Source: Candidatus Coatesiibacteriota bacterium
GTDB taxonomy: Bacteria > B130-G9
Direction: 5' to 3'
Assembly: GCA_003647755.1 (NCBI GenBank)
Contig: QMNL01000006.1
Location: 1 to 17,095, forward strand
Length of the DNA stretch: 17,095 bases
The notes under the pieces were generated by a model, which worked only from the letters and a program-made list of their open reading frames with translations, was not told the origin of the DNA and made no database searches. Below, piece after piece: positions 7,600-14,634 of this stretch (within the stretch, counting starts at the first letter, position 1; every line of letters starts with the position of its first letter). The position numbers and the translations under genes were made by a program.

Positions 7600-7616
7600 C
7601 TTAATGCCCTCTTGCC

Positions 7617-7961
7617 CTAATCGGATGCCTCCTCCACCACGGACTCATCAAACTCCTCCTCTGAAGCCTTCTCCTCGTCCTCGAGCCTCACAAAAAGGTG
7701 GCGAAGCACCTCGTCTGTTAACTTCAGCTGCCGGTCGATCTCATCTTTCGCCGACGAGTCGCCAAAAAAACGCATCACAATGTAGTAGGCCTCATGAAAC
7801 CTCTTCAGCTCGTAGGCTGTGCGCCTCATGCCCCATTCCTTAACCTCCGTCCGAACACAGCCGAGCCGCTTCGCAAGCTCCTCAAAGCGCTTGATCAGGG
7901 AAACCCTTTGCTCATCCTGGAGATTCGGCCTCAAAGCATAAACAAGTTCATACGCCCTCAA
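7617..7961 (-). CDS. rpsF: 30S ribosomal protein S6
   Basis: The 114-residue protein reads (M)RAYELVYALRPNL at its start, matching the bS6 opening MRxYExxx. It continues with LGCVRTEVKEWGMRRTAYELKR (WGxRxLAY-type core) and HEAYYIVMRFF, then an acidic tail rich in Glu and Asp as in enterobacterial S6. bS6 pairs with bS18 on the 30S platform. The initiator is TTG at 7961: the family requires residue 1 here and no ATG is available. That TTG overlaps the pth stop as TTGA, so translation is probably coupled to pth. An AGAGGAAG run inside the end of pth can serve as ribosome binding site. Confidence 0.95.
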   Translation of the reverse strand: MRAYELVYALRPNLQDEQRVSLIKRFEELAKRLGCVRTEVKEWGMRRTAYELKRFHEAYYIVMRFFGDSSAKDEIDRQLKLTDEVLRHLFVRLEDEEKASEEEFDESVVEEASD

Positions 7962-8599
7962 CAGAGCTTCCTCTCTTTCGTCCGTTTGTTATGTATGTTC
8001 ATAGCAGCGACACCACCCTGAATAGCAAAATCTGCCACGGCTGTCGAGCACCTTTGCAAGGCCTCCGAAAGCGGCCCAAGCTGCTCCTCCGCAAAAGCCG
8101 ATAGAACCCACTCAACTCTTGAGTCCCCGCGAGGCGGCCGACCTATCCCTATTCTCAGCCTGTAGAACTCTGCTGTGCCCAGGCTCTCGATTATAGAGAT
8201 CAGGCCCTTGTGCCCGGCGGAACCCCCACCAAACTTGAACTTATACTGCCCTATATCTAATGTAATATCGTCATGCACCACCAACACTTTGTCAACAGCA
8301 ATACCGAGCCGGGTGATAAGAAACTTAACATACGAACCTGAGTTGTTGACATAAGTCATGGGCTTGGCGAGGACGCCTCGCTTCCCATCAACATGCCAGA
8401 CCACGGCCTCCCCCTGGCCAAAATGGCGAAACCTCACATCCTGAGCTCCAGCCAAGATATCCAGGGACATGAAACCCGCATTGTGTCGAGTTGAGACGTA
8501 TTCGCTCCCCGGATTCCCCAGGCCCACCACGAGAAAATCCTGGGCATTCGCGAACGTGCGCCTTCTCCTCAGATGTGCCCAAAGACTTGCTCTGCCCAA
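7958..8599 (-). CDS. pth: Peptidyl-tRNA hydrolase
   Basis: Pth motifs are complete: VVGLGNPGSEY, TRHNAGF with catalytic His39, KPMTYVNNSG, VVHDDITLDIG with Asp110, and FRLRIGIGRP-like YRLRIGIGRPP. It frees peptides from peptidyl-tRNA that has dropped off the ribosome. In the GGSAGHKGL loop a Lys replaces the Asn found in E. coli, a change I believe occurs in other Pth proteins. With TTG at 8599 as start, the protein is 213 residues and carries about 20 extra residues (rich in Arg) before the FLVVGLGNPG strand. No ATG is in frame upstream, and a later GTG would remove part of the first strand, so the exact start is uncertain. It lies 7 nt after the rplY stop. Confidence 0.95.
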   Translation of the reverse strand: MGRASLWAHLRRRRTFANAQDFLVVGLGNPGSEYVSTRHNAGFMSLDILAGAQDVRFRHFGQGEAVVWHVDGKRGVLAKPMTYVNNSGSYVKFLITRLGIAVDKVLVVHDDITLDIGQYKFKFGGGSAGHKGLISIIESLGTAEFYRLRIGIGRPPRGDSRVEWVLSAFAEEQLGPLSEALQRCSTAVADFAIQGGVAAMNIHNKRTKERKLC

Positions 8600-8606
8600 A
8601 CCGCTA

Positions 8607-9242
8607 TTACTCGGTCACTGGCTCTTTCGCCTCGGTGGCAGCTTCCTCCTCGGGGGCTTCCTCCTCGGGCGCCTTCTCCTCAACCTTCTTGGCCAATACC
8701 GTTACGACCGTCCGCTGTGGCTCCTCGAGAATCTCGATCGTGTCGGGCACGTTCAGGTCCCGGATATGAATCGAGTCTCCCACCCCTAAGGCGGAAACAT
8801 CGATCCGCAGTTCGTGAATAAGGTCCTTGGGAAGGCATCGTATCTTGACCGCACGCATGTTATTCTGCAAAATCCCGCCCATTTTAACGCCTTCTGCTGT
8901 TCCCAAAACAACAATCGGAACCTCAACATCCAGCTTCTCGCCACGTGTTATCCGGAAAAAATCGATATGAAGTAGCCGCTCACCAATGTGGTCGAACTGT
9001 GTCTCCTTAACAAGAACATCCATGGGGTCGCCGTCATCAACCCTGAGGTCAATCAGCTCCGACTCGTAGTCCGTCAGCTGGAACAACTGCGACAGATCGC
9101 GCTCCGCGACCACGACAGGAATCGAATCCATGCCGCGACCGTAAACTACTCCGGGGATCAGACCTTGCTGCCGCATTCGCCTCGCTCTGCCCTTACCTCC
9201 CCAACTCCTTGACGAGGCGCTCAACTTCAATCTCTCCGCCAT
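8607..9242 (-). CDS. rplY: 50S ribosomal protein L25, CTC (general stress) form
   Basis: Counting from ATG 9242 the protein has 211 residues. The N-terminal bL25 domain shows GKGRARRMRQQGLIPGVVYG and LVKETQFDHIGERLLHIDFFRI. The C-terminal TL5 beta-domain follows (VPIVVLGTAEGVKMGGILQ, LPKDLIHELRIDVSALGVGDSIHIRDL). A Glu/Ala-rich acidic tail with a repeated APEEE ends it. bL25 binds 5S rRNA. The open frame extends five codons further to a TTG at 9257, but GGAGAG lies 7 nt before the ATG at 9242, which gives the usual MAERLKL start, so the ATG is preferred. It sits between prs and pth, the common order in many bacteria. Confidence 0.95.
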   Translation of the reverse strand: MAERLKLSASSRSWGGKGRARRMRQQGLIPGVVYGRGMDSIPVVVAERDLSQLFQLTDYESELIDLRVDDGDPMDVLVKETQFDHIGERLLHIDFFRITRGEKLDVEVPIVVLGTAEGVKMGGILQNNMRAVKIRCLPKDLIHELRIDVSALGVGDSIHIRDLNVPDTIEILEEPQRTVVTVLAKKVEEKAPEEEAPEEEAATEAKEPVTE

Positions 9243-9249
9243 TTTATTA

Positions 9250-9255
9250 CTCTCC
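9250..9255 (-). promoter_or_regulatory. Ribosome binding site of rplY
   Basis: GGAGAG read on the minus strand stands 7 nt before the ATG at 9242. It lies inside the possible longer reading frame and decides in favour of the ATG over the TTG at 9257. Confidence 0.7.
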
Positions 9256-9265
9256 AAATACGTCC

Positions 9266-10210
9266 CTATTGAAACATCTCGCTTACTGAGAGCGATTTAT
9301 TGATCCTCTTGATCGCCTCTCCCAAGAGCGGTGCTATGGATAAAACAACAATCTTATTTTTTGGATCGCGCTTTTTATCAACCGGTATCGTGTCGGTCGT
9401 TATTATCTTCTCTATGGGCGATTCGGTCAGCCGCTCATACGCCTGGCCAGAAAGGACTGGATGTGCGCAGCAGGCGAACACGCGCCTGGCCCCGGCGGCC
9501 TGAAGTGCCACGGCGGAGTTCGCGATCGTGCCGCCAGTATCAATCATGTCATCCAGCAGCACAACATCGCGATGGACAACATCACCAATTATATGACGAA
9601 CCTCTGAGACGTTTGGCGAGGGCCTACGCTTGTCGATTATGGCCAGATCACTCGCAAGCCTTCTCGCAAACTGTCTGGCTCGCTCGACGCCGCCAGCATC
9701 CGGCGAGACAATAACCAGATCCTTCACATCCAAACCTTGGATGTAACCTGCAAGTACCGGAGCGGACAACAGATGGTCAAAAGGAACGTTGAAAAAGCCC
9801 TGTATCTGACCTGCGTGAAGGTCAACCGAAACGACCCTGTCTGCACCGCTCGCAGACAACAGGTCCGCTATCAGCTTAGCCGAGATCGGCACACGAGGCA
9901 TTCGCTTCCTGTCCTGACGCGCGTAACAATAATATGGTAACACAGCTGTTATCCGTCCCGCCGAGGCCCTCTTCAAAGCATCAATCATGAGCAATAGCTC
10001 CAACAGGTGCTCGTTCACAGGCCGACCCATCGATTGAACGACAAAGACATCGGTGCCCCGGACGTTCTCATTGATCTGCACCATTATCTCACCATCGCTA
10101 AAACGGCCGACATCAGCGTCCCCAAGCGGAATATTAAGGTATTCACAGATCATCCTGGCCAGTGGCCTGTTGCCGTTGCCCGTGAACACCTTCAACTGCT
10201 CAACAATCAT
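9266..10210 (-). CDS. prs: Ribose-phosphate pyrophosphokinase (PRPP synthetase)
   Basis: The 314-residue protein matches class I PRPP synthetases throughout: VFTGNGNRPLA, GRFSDGEIMVQINENVRG, LPYYCYARQDRKRMPRVPISAKLIADL (ATP site and flexible loop, about 91-116), SVDLHAGQIQGFF (128-140), Lys194 in IIDKRRP, and the PRPP-binding loop VVLLDDMIDTGGT (216-228). It makes 5-phosphoribosyl-1-pyrophosphate from ribose 5-phosphate and ATP for nucleotide, His and Trp synthesis. The frame opens upstream, but GGAGG lies 7 nt before the ATG at 10210 (protein start MIVEQLKVF), so that start is chosen. It follows tRNA-Gln by about 50 nt and precedes rplY by 23 nt. Confidence 0.97.
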   Translation of the reverse strand: MIVEQLKVFTGNGNRPLARMICEYLNIPLGDADVGRFSDGEIMVQINENVRGTDVFVVQSMGRPVNEHLLELLLMIDALKRASAGRITAVLPYYCYARQDRKRMPRVPISAKLIADLLSASGADRVVSVDLHAGQIQGFFNVPFDHLLSAPVLAGYIQGLDVKDLVIVSPDAGGVERARQFARRLASDLAIIDKRRPSPNVSEVRHIIGDVVHRDVVLLDDMIDTGGTIANSAVALQAAGARRVFACCAHPVLSGQAYERLTESPIEKIITTDTIPVDKKRDPKNKIVVLSIAPLLGEAIKRINKSLSVSEMFQ

Positions 10211-10217
10211 TAACATG

Positions 10218-10222
10218 CCTCC
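10218..10222 (-). promoter_or_regulatory. Ribosome binding site of prs
   Basis: GGAGG on the minus strand, 7 nt before the ATG at 10210. An ATG two codons earlier (10216) would be only 1 nt from it, so 10210 is the better start. Confidence 0.75.
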
Positions 10223-10260
10223 AAAAAACAATGCCCGGATTCAAAGGGGTCCATGCGCTA

Positions 10261-10331
10261 CTGGGGCGGGAGGATTCGAACCTCCGATCCAGGATCCAAA
10301 GTCCTGTGTCTTACCACTTGACGACGCCCCA
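10261..10331 (-). tRNA. tRNA-Gln (anticodon TTG)
   Basis: Read on the minus strand, a full cloverleaf can be folded. The acceptor stem TGGGGCG pairs with CGCCCCA, the discriminator is G, there is a D-arm with AAGTGGTAAGAC, and the T-arm is GGAGGTTCGAATCCTCC. The anticodon stem CAGGA/TCCTG encloses the loop CTTTGGA, giving anticodon TTG, which reads CAA (Gln). The U1-A72 pair and G73 are glutamine identity elements. The length is 71 nt without CCA, which is not encoded. It leads the prs-rplY-pth operon, a position seen in many bacteria, and is probably cut out of the polycistronic transcript. Confidence 0.96.
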
Positions 10332-10365
10332 ATCTATCGCGTCAGAACCGCCGGTTACAGTCTCG

Positions 10366-10400
10366 ACTATACATGTAACTGCGTGCAGAGAGCTTGTCAA
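10366..10400 (-). promoter_or_regulatory. Candidate sigma-70-type promoter for the tRNA-Gln/prs/ribosomal operon
   Basis: On the minus strand a perfect TTGACA (10395-10400) is followed by TATAGT (10366-10371), about 35 nt before the tRNA 5' end. The gap between them is 23 nt, longer than the ideal 17. A weaker TACATG stands at the correct 17-nt distance. The position is right for driving the operon, but the exact -10 is uncertain. Confidence 0.45.
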
Positions 10401-10458
10401 GATGCACCGAACCTGTGAATTGCGGCCGGCAAGCTGTGCGATTCTCCCCACCTATGGC

Positions 10459-10472
10459 GCCCGGCCCCGGGC
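10459..10472 (-). terminator. GC-rich hairpin just after the pentapeptide-repeat gene
   Basis: GCCCGGCCCCGGGC is a perfect inverted repeat (5-bp stem with 4-nt loop) starting 9 nt beyond the stop codon at 10481. It has no T run after it on the minus strand, so it is at best a weak or Rho-assisted terminator. Confidence 0.3.
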
Positions 10473-10480
10473 AGAGACTC

Positions 10481-11413
10481 TCAGACGAAGATCACGCTAT
10501 CAATTAGCTCCCTGAAGCCCGACGGCAGCCGGCTTGCCGAGTTGAAAACCGCTCCCCCCCACTCGGCCCTCTCCCAACCATCGGCCTCGGCAAGGTTGGC
10601 GGCCTGGAAGGTCGCGCCGGCGAAGTTGCATCCTTCCAGCTGGGCAAAGGCCAGCTCGGCACGTTGGAAGTTAGCACCTGAGAAGTCCGAGTTCTTCAGG
10701 TCTGCCCCTATAAGAATCGCACTCCTGACGTTTGCGCCCTCGGCGCTTGCCTGCCTGAGGTCCGCCTCGTTGAGGATTATGTTCTGCATGTTCACATTGG
10801 TGAGGTTGGCGCGGCGCAGGCTGGCATAGCTCGCAGCACACTGCGATAGATTGGCGCCCTTGCAGTCGGTTGCGGTCAGGTCAGTGGACGTGAGGTTTGA
10901 TTTGGACAGGTTCGCCTCTTTTAGGAACGCGTGCGCCAGGTCTGCCTTGACCAGGGAACACCGGACGAGCTTGGCCCGGCCGAGCATCGCAGCGCCCAAC
11001 ATGGCCTTAGATAGGTCCGCCTCTGACAGGTCTGCCCGGTCGAGCTCCGCCCGCCTGAGGTCCGACTGAACAAATCTAGCCATCCTGAAAATGCCACGCC
11101 CCATCTTTGCCCCGCTGAGTATCGCATGGCTAAAATCCGCCTCGGAGGCGTTAGCCGCAAACAGGTTTACACGCTCCAGATTCGCCCTCCGGAAACTGGC
11201 CCGAGATATGTTTGACCGGGAGAGATTGGCGTCCATGAAGTCCGAACCGGACGCATCAACGCCCTGCATGTTGACGCGAAACAGGTTTGTGCCTCTGAAC
11301 TCCAGCCCAGAAAGCCGGAGGTCCGAAAGGTTGACGCCGTACAAGCTCATCCCCGAAAGCTGTGCTCCTCCGGCGACCCGCTCGACGACCTGTATTCTCG
11401 ATATCCTGCCCAC
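10481..11413 (-). CDS. Pentapeptide-repeat protein, about 53 consecutive pentads
   Basis: Residues 17-281 of 310 can be written as about 53 five-residue units in unbroken register, with the A(D/N)LXX pattern (ANLSR, ADLSE, ADLSK, ANLTN, ADLKN and so on). This predicts a right-handed square beta-helix of about 13 turns. There is a short N-terminal cap (about 16 residues) and a 29-residue C-terminal cap ending LPSGFRELIDSVIFV. No signal peptide, membrane helix or enzyme domain is present, so a cytoplasmic location is likely. Known relatives include gyrase-protecting DNA mimics, but most are of unknown function and none can be assigned here. The start is GTG at 11413, with GGGGAG only 3 nt upstream. 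It is transcribed away from the HAD gene. Confidence 0.93.
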   Translation of the reverse strand: MGRISRIQVVERVAGGAQLSGMSLYGVNLSDLRLSGLEFRGTNLFRVNMQGVDASGSDFMDANLSRSNISRASFRRANLERVNLFAANASEADFSHAILSGAKMGRGIFRMARFVQSDLRRAELDRADLSEADLSKAMLGAAMLGRAKLVRCSLVKADLAHAFLKEANLSKSNLTSTDLTATDCKGANLSQCAASYASLRRANLTNVNMQNIILNEADLRQASAEGANVRSAILIGADLKNSDFSGANFQRAELAFAQLEGCNFAGATFQAANLAEADGWERAEWGGAVFNSASRLPSGFRELIDSVIFV

Positions 11414-11641
11414 GGTCTCCCCGTTTCAAGCGAACAACAATGCAATGGTCGAGCGATCTGTGCCCAACGCGAGATGGCCATCCATTCATTGAAGATTTCG
11501 TCAATTTCGGGAGCAAACTTTAGCTGCTGCCTGATCTGCTCCCCACGTCCGGCCGCATGAGATTGACTCTGTCCCTATCAAATCTGCCAGGCCAATCCTG
11601 ACCAATGATTAGATTACATCGCGCAATTGCACAACAGATCC

Positions 11642-11669
11642 TTGTCTCAAAAACCATCTGTGGTAAAAC
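11642..11669 (+). promoter_or_regulatory. Weak candidate promoter for the HAD phosphatase gene
   Basis: TTGTCT (11642-11647) and TAAAAC (11664-11669) are spaced by 16 nt and match the sigma-70 consensus at 4 of 6 positions each, 50 nt before the start codon. Confidence 0.3.
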
Positions 11670-11707
11670 CTGAAGCGACATTGCACTGCTTACTTAGCAC
11701 GAACCAC

Positions 11708-11713
11708 AGGTGA
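11708..11713 (+). promoter_or_regulatory. Ribosome binding site of the HAD gene
   Basis: AGGTGA, complementary to the 16S 3' end, lies 5 nt before the ATG at 11719. It overlaps a GTG at 11710 that could otherwise be taken as the start, and decides for the ATG. Confidence 0.75.
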
Positions 11714-11718
11714 CAAAG

Positions 11719-12552
11719 ATGAAGTTCAGGCTGCTTGCGCTGGACCTCGACGGCACGCTCTTGACGGACGACAAGAAGATCAGCCCAAGGGCCATCTCGG
11801 CCCTACGCGCCGCCGCTGACGCCGGCGTAACAGTCGTGTTCTGCACGGGCAGGCGCTACCGCACGGTGATCCCCATGGTCCAGCAGGTAGGCCGCCCCAT
11901 CCCGGTCGCCTATAACAACGGCGCCGCCGTGAGAAACTGCCCCCAGCACGATATCGTCTTCAAGAATCTATTCCCGACGCAGCATTTCTTGCCAGTCATC
12001 GACCTTCTGGAGAGCTTCGGCCTCAAGCCGGTGCTCCACGTGGACCGCTTCGAGGATGGGATCGACCTTTGCTGCGCAAGGAGCGACACAAACCACTTCC
12101 ACCGTGCTTATGTCTCCCGCAACGCGGAGTTCCTTGTCGAGCTCGACGATCTGCGAGAATCGCCCGCCGACAAGATCATCCAGTTCATCGTCATGGAGCG
12201 CCTCGCGAGGCTTACCCCGGCCTACGAGGCGCTGGGCAAGTTTGCCACGACCGATGAGTTGAACGTCCACATTGTGAGGAACCTGACGATCGGGGCAAGC
12301 GCGCTCGAGGTCCTCAGCCCGCTTGGCGAGAAGTGGCAGGCGGTCTGGCATATCGCAAAGAGTCGAGGCATCGGAAGAGACGAAATAGTTGCCATAGGAG
12401 ACGACATCTCCGACTGTGGCCTGCTGAGGAATGCAGGGCTGGGGATAGCAGTTGAGAACGCTCTACAAGAGGTGAAGGATTCTGCCGACCTGCTCGTGCC
12501 CCGGAACAACGACGATGGGGCAGCGATAGCCATCGAGCGCTTTTTTCTCTGA
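11719..12552 (+). CDS. Cof-type HAD-superfamily hydrolase (sugar-phosphate phosphatase-like)
   Basis: From ATG 11719 the protein has 277 residues. The HAD motifs are LALDLDGTLL (nucleophile Asp9, acid/base Asp11), VVFCTGR (motif II, Thr43), Lys205 in GEKWQAV (motif III) and AIGDDISDCGLL (Asp228/Asp232, motif IV). The large C2-type cap lies between about residues 80 and 190. This architecture is the Cof/SupH group, which removes phosphate from sugar phosphates, FMN, PLP or similar small molecules; the substrate is not predictable. In motif IV the usual Asn before the second Asp is Ser. It is the only gene in its transcription unit, flanked by a divergent and a convergent neighbour. Its last 331 nt are overlapped on the other strand by the open frame of the membrane glycosyltransferase. 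Confidence 0.93.
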   Translation: MKFRLLALDLDGTLLTDDKKISPRAISALRAAADAGVTVVFCTGRRYRTVIPMVQQVGRPIPVAYNNGAAVRNCPQHDIVFKNLFPTQHFLPVIDLLESFGLKPVLHVDRFEDGIDLCCARSDTNHFHRAYVSRNAEFLVELDDLRESPADKIIQFIVMERLARLTPAYEALGKFATTDELNVHIVRNLTIGASALEVLSPLGEKWQAVWHIAKSRGIGRDEIVAIGDDISDCGLLRNAGLGIAVENALQEVKDSADLLVPRNNDDGAAIAIERFFL

Positions 12553-14567
12553 CACCGGATCGCTCGGAACGCGACAGCCAGATTTCGCCTGTCGTTTCCC
12601 CCGCCGTGAAAATCCGTGGCAGGACATAGCGTATACCGGTAACGGAACGTGAGCGTGTTTGGGCCAGGCGTGAGCTTGCCGGCCGGGAGGGTCAGGACGT
12701 ATTTGTGCCAACCCGGTGCCATTATGACGCTCCCCAGCCTGCCCCCATTCAATCCCACGGTAACCCTCTGGCCATGATGCCCGGCGACCTCGAGCGGATA
12801 GGCCAGCACGACAAGTTCAAGGTCGACGTCCGTGGTTGCGGGCAGGATAGAAAGCCTCGAACAATCCCCCTCAGACCACCGAAACTCGAAATCCCCGCCT
12901 ACCCAATGTTCGGGCGGATAAAAACCAGAGGCCAAGCGAACCAGCGATGCCTCCAAAAACGCTCCCCGCTTCCTCCTGCAAGCCCAGATATTCGTTCCAT
13001 GCCAGGTGCCTGGCAGCTCGGCGACAAGTTCGAAATCCTGATAGCCCGCCCGCGTTGTCGCCCTGGCAAAACTGTAAAAGCTGTATTGATAGTCCAAAAT
13101 GGCCCCGATCCCGGCCATCGCCAGATACTGGTCAAGATTCCGGCGTGCCAAAAACGGGAGCACACGGTTGTTGACAACGCCGTCGAGGTTGACCACCGTC
13201 GTCCCGAGGACCAGGCCAAGAATGCCCGCGTTGAAGGCAGCCAACCTGGTTCCTGGCGGAATGTGCCGCTGCACGGCTTCAGCTGCTCTTAGCATCTCCG
13301 GCTGCCAGGGATAAAGGCCTGTTGAAAGGAGCGCTGGCGCCTGGACCACCCCGGCTATGATTATCACGACGGCAATAGCTGCTTTCAGCAATGCCCCCAC
13401 TTGTCGAGCGCTCCTCGGCCAAATCTCGCTCACGCTCTCGGCGAGGCCAACGAACAGCAGCGAGCAAACGAAAACTGCGGCCATCGATGCCGGCGCGAGA
13501 TACCACAGTTGAAACTGGTGGAACCAGACGGCGTAGAACACCGCCAGAAAGAACGAATGGGCCAGAAGTGGCAGTAAGAGGCGAATCCGGCCCAGCAACT
13601 TGCCGATATGGACGAGCTCCGAGAACATCGAGGCGAACACGAGCGCCGCGAACGCCAGCACGGCAACCAAAACCGGCAGTCCCGCGGTCTGAAATGCCCT
13701 GACTAAGAAGTCGCCTACGATGTTGGTGGATGAGTGGGCCAGTTCAGAAATGCCGCCACGAGTCGAATTGATGCCGAGCTGGGATGTGACGCTAAGCGCT
13801 GCGCCGCTCGATTGATATGGCGCTCCCGTGCTCAAGTAAGACCATAAGGCGACTCCGAGCGCGGCCATAATTGGAGGCAAAGTAAAAGACAGGAGATTTC
13901 GCCAGTGCAGCCAACGCTTCGAGCGAGGCCCTGCGGCCATGAAACCGAGCATGAAGGCTGGGACCAGAAAGATGTTGTCTGTTCTGGCGAGGATGGCAAG
14001 CCCTGCCAGTGCTCCCAGCAGGAGAGAGTCTCTGCTGCGCATTGTCTCGTCCATCGCCATTTTGATGAAAAGGTGCAAAGTCATCAGCACCATCAGGAGG
14101 GAAAGCGAGGTCTCCAGCCCGCCAATGCAAACAAATACGAGCGAAGGCGCCGTGACGGCGGCCGCGAAGGCAAGAGCTTGCGCCCCGCGGCCTGCAAGCG
14201 AATTGATGATGCGAGATAAGACCACCGCGCAGAGCATAAACAGGGTGGCACACAGGATGACCATCGCTCGGACTGCCATCTCGGGCGAACCCTCGAAAAT
14301 GGCAGCGATGGGCAAAATTAGCAGCATAAAGAGAGGGTGGAATCCGCTGGTAGGGCTCTCGCCATCGAACGTCTGGCCGTGGCCTGCGATAATGTTCTGG
14401 GCGATCTTCAGGTAGTAGAAAGCGTCATCAGGGACAAACTTAACGAGTCCCGCAAGTGGCATAGACGCAACTGTTGCTACGTAGAACACAAACACAGCCG
14501 CCGCCAAACATGCGACAGCTATAGACAGGGCTTGGGGCCGTGGCCCAAACTTGCCAAGGCTCAACAA
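12222..14567 (-). CDS. GT-C-like multi-pass membrane glycosyltransferase with C-terminal beta domain; 3' end overlaps the HAD gene
   Basis: The frame has 781 codons, of which about the first 670 look real. An N-terminal membrane helix is followed by VPDDAFYYLKIAQNI and GESPTSGFHPLF (residues 45-80). The acidic DD in the first loop plus the PTSGFHPL motif are typical of bacterial GT-C proteins that use lipid-linked sugars on the outer face of the inner membrane. About ten further hydrophobic segments run to about residue 430. A soluble region ends in a beta-sandwich-like domain (FEFRWSEGD, VTVGLNGGRLG, GPNTLTFRYRY). The last 109 codons are Ser/Arg/Pro-rich and lie antisense to the HAD gene, so they are probably not selected protein. 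The start is TTG at 14567 (or 14564); no ATG or GTG lies between the upstream in-frame stop and it. Confidence 0.8.
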   Translation of the reverse strand: MLSLGKFGPRPQALSIAVACLAAAVFVFYVATVASMPLAGLVKFVPDDAFYYLKIAQNIIAGHGQTFDGESPTSGFHPLFMLLILPIAAIFEGSPEMAVRAMVILCATLFMLCAVVLSRIINSLAGRGAQALAFAAAVTAPSLVFVCIGGLETSLSLLMVLMTLHLFIKMAMDETMRSRDSLLLGALAGLAILARTDNIFLVPAFMLGFMAAGPRSKRWLHWRNLLSFTLPPIMAALGVALWSYLSTGAPYQSSGAALSVTSQLGINSTRGGISELAHSSTNIVGDFLVRAFQTAGLPVLVAVLAFAALVFASMFSELVHIGKLLGRIRLLLPLLAHSFFLAVFYAVWFHQFQLWYLAPASMAAVFVCSLLFVGLAESVSEIWPRSARQVGALLKAAIAVVIIIAGVVQAPALLSTGLYPWQPEMLRAAEAVQRHIPPGTRLAAFNAGILGLVLGTTVVNLDGVVNNRVLPFLARRNLDQYLAMAGIGAILDYQYSFYSFARATTRAGYQDFELVAELPGTWHGTNIWACRRKRGAFLEASLVRLASGFYPPEHWVGGDFEFRWSEGDCSRLSILPATTDVDLELVVLAYPLEVAGHHGQRVTVGLNGGRLGSVIMAPGWHKYVLTLPAGKLTPGPNTLTFRYRYTLCPATDFHGGGNDRRNLAVAFRAIRCQRKKRSMAIAAPSSLFRGTSRSAESFTSCRAFSTAIPSPAFLSRPQSEMSSPMATISSLPMPRLFAICQTACHFSPSGLRTSSALAPIVRFLTMWTFNSSVVANLPSAS

Positions 14568-14634
14568 TGGTCCAGCCCCTACTTGTGCGTCAGCCGAACA
14601 CCGCCCACGCTACGGACGAGCCGGGACCTCGTCT

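Larger units (their letters stand above)
11414..11718. other. Divergent intergenic region between the pentapeptide-repeat and HAD genes
   Basis: About 300 nt without a convincing gene. It should hold promoters for both directions. On the plus strand a possible pair is listed separately. On the minus strand I see only a TTGACG (near 11498-11503) without a good -10. Apart from this the region shows no long repeat or strong hairpin. Confidence 0.6.

Noticed and set aside
7950..8000. S6:S18-binding leader RNA that controls rpsF in many bacteria
   Set aside because: rpsF starts inside the pth stop, leaving no 5' leader, and I see no such structure in the pth end.
12463..12711. 82-codon minus-strand frame at the HAD/GT-C convergence, considered as the frameshifted end of the GT-C protein
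   Set aside because: A shift in the A/T run would lead into it and give a stop at 12463, but its sequence shows no family similarity, so it does not restore a sensible C-terminus.
12700..12725. Resemblance to a sigma-54 -24/-12 element (TGGCAC followed by TTGG)
   Set aside because: It lies inside the glycosyltransferase coding region with no gene to drive, and the spacing and the -12 GC are wrong.
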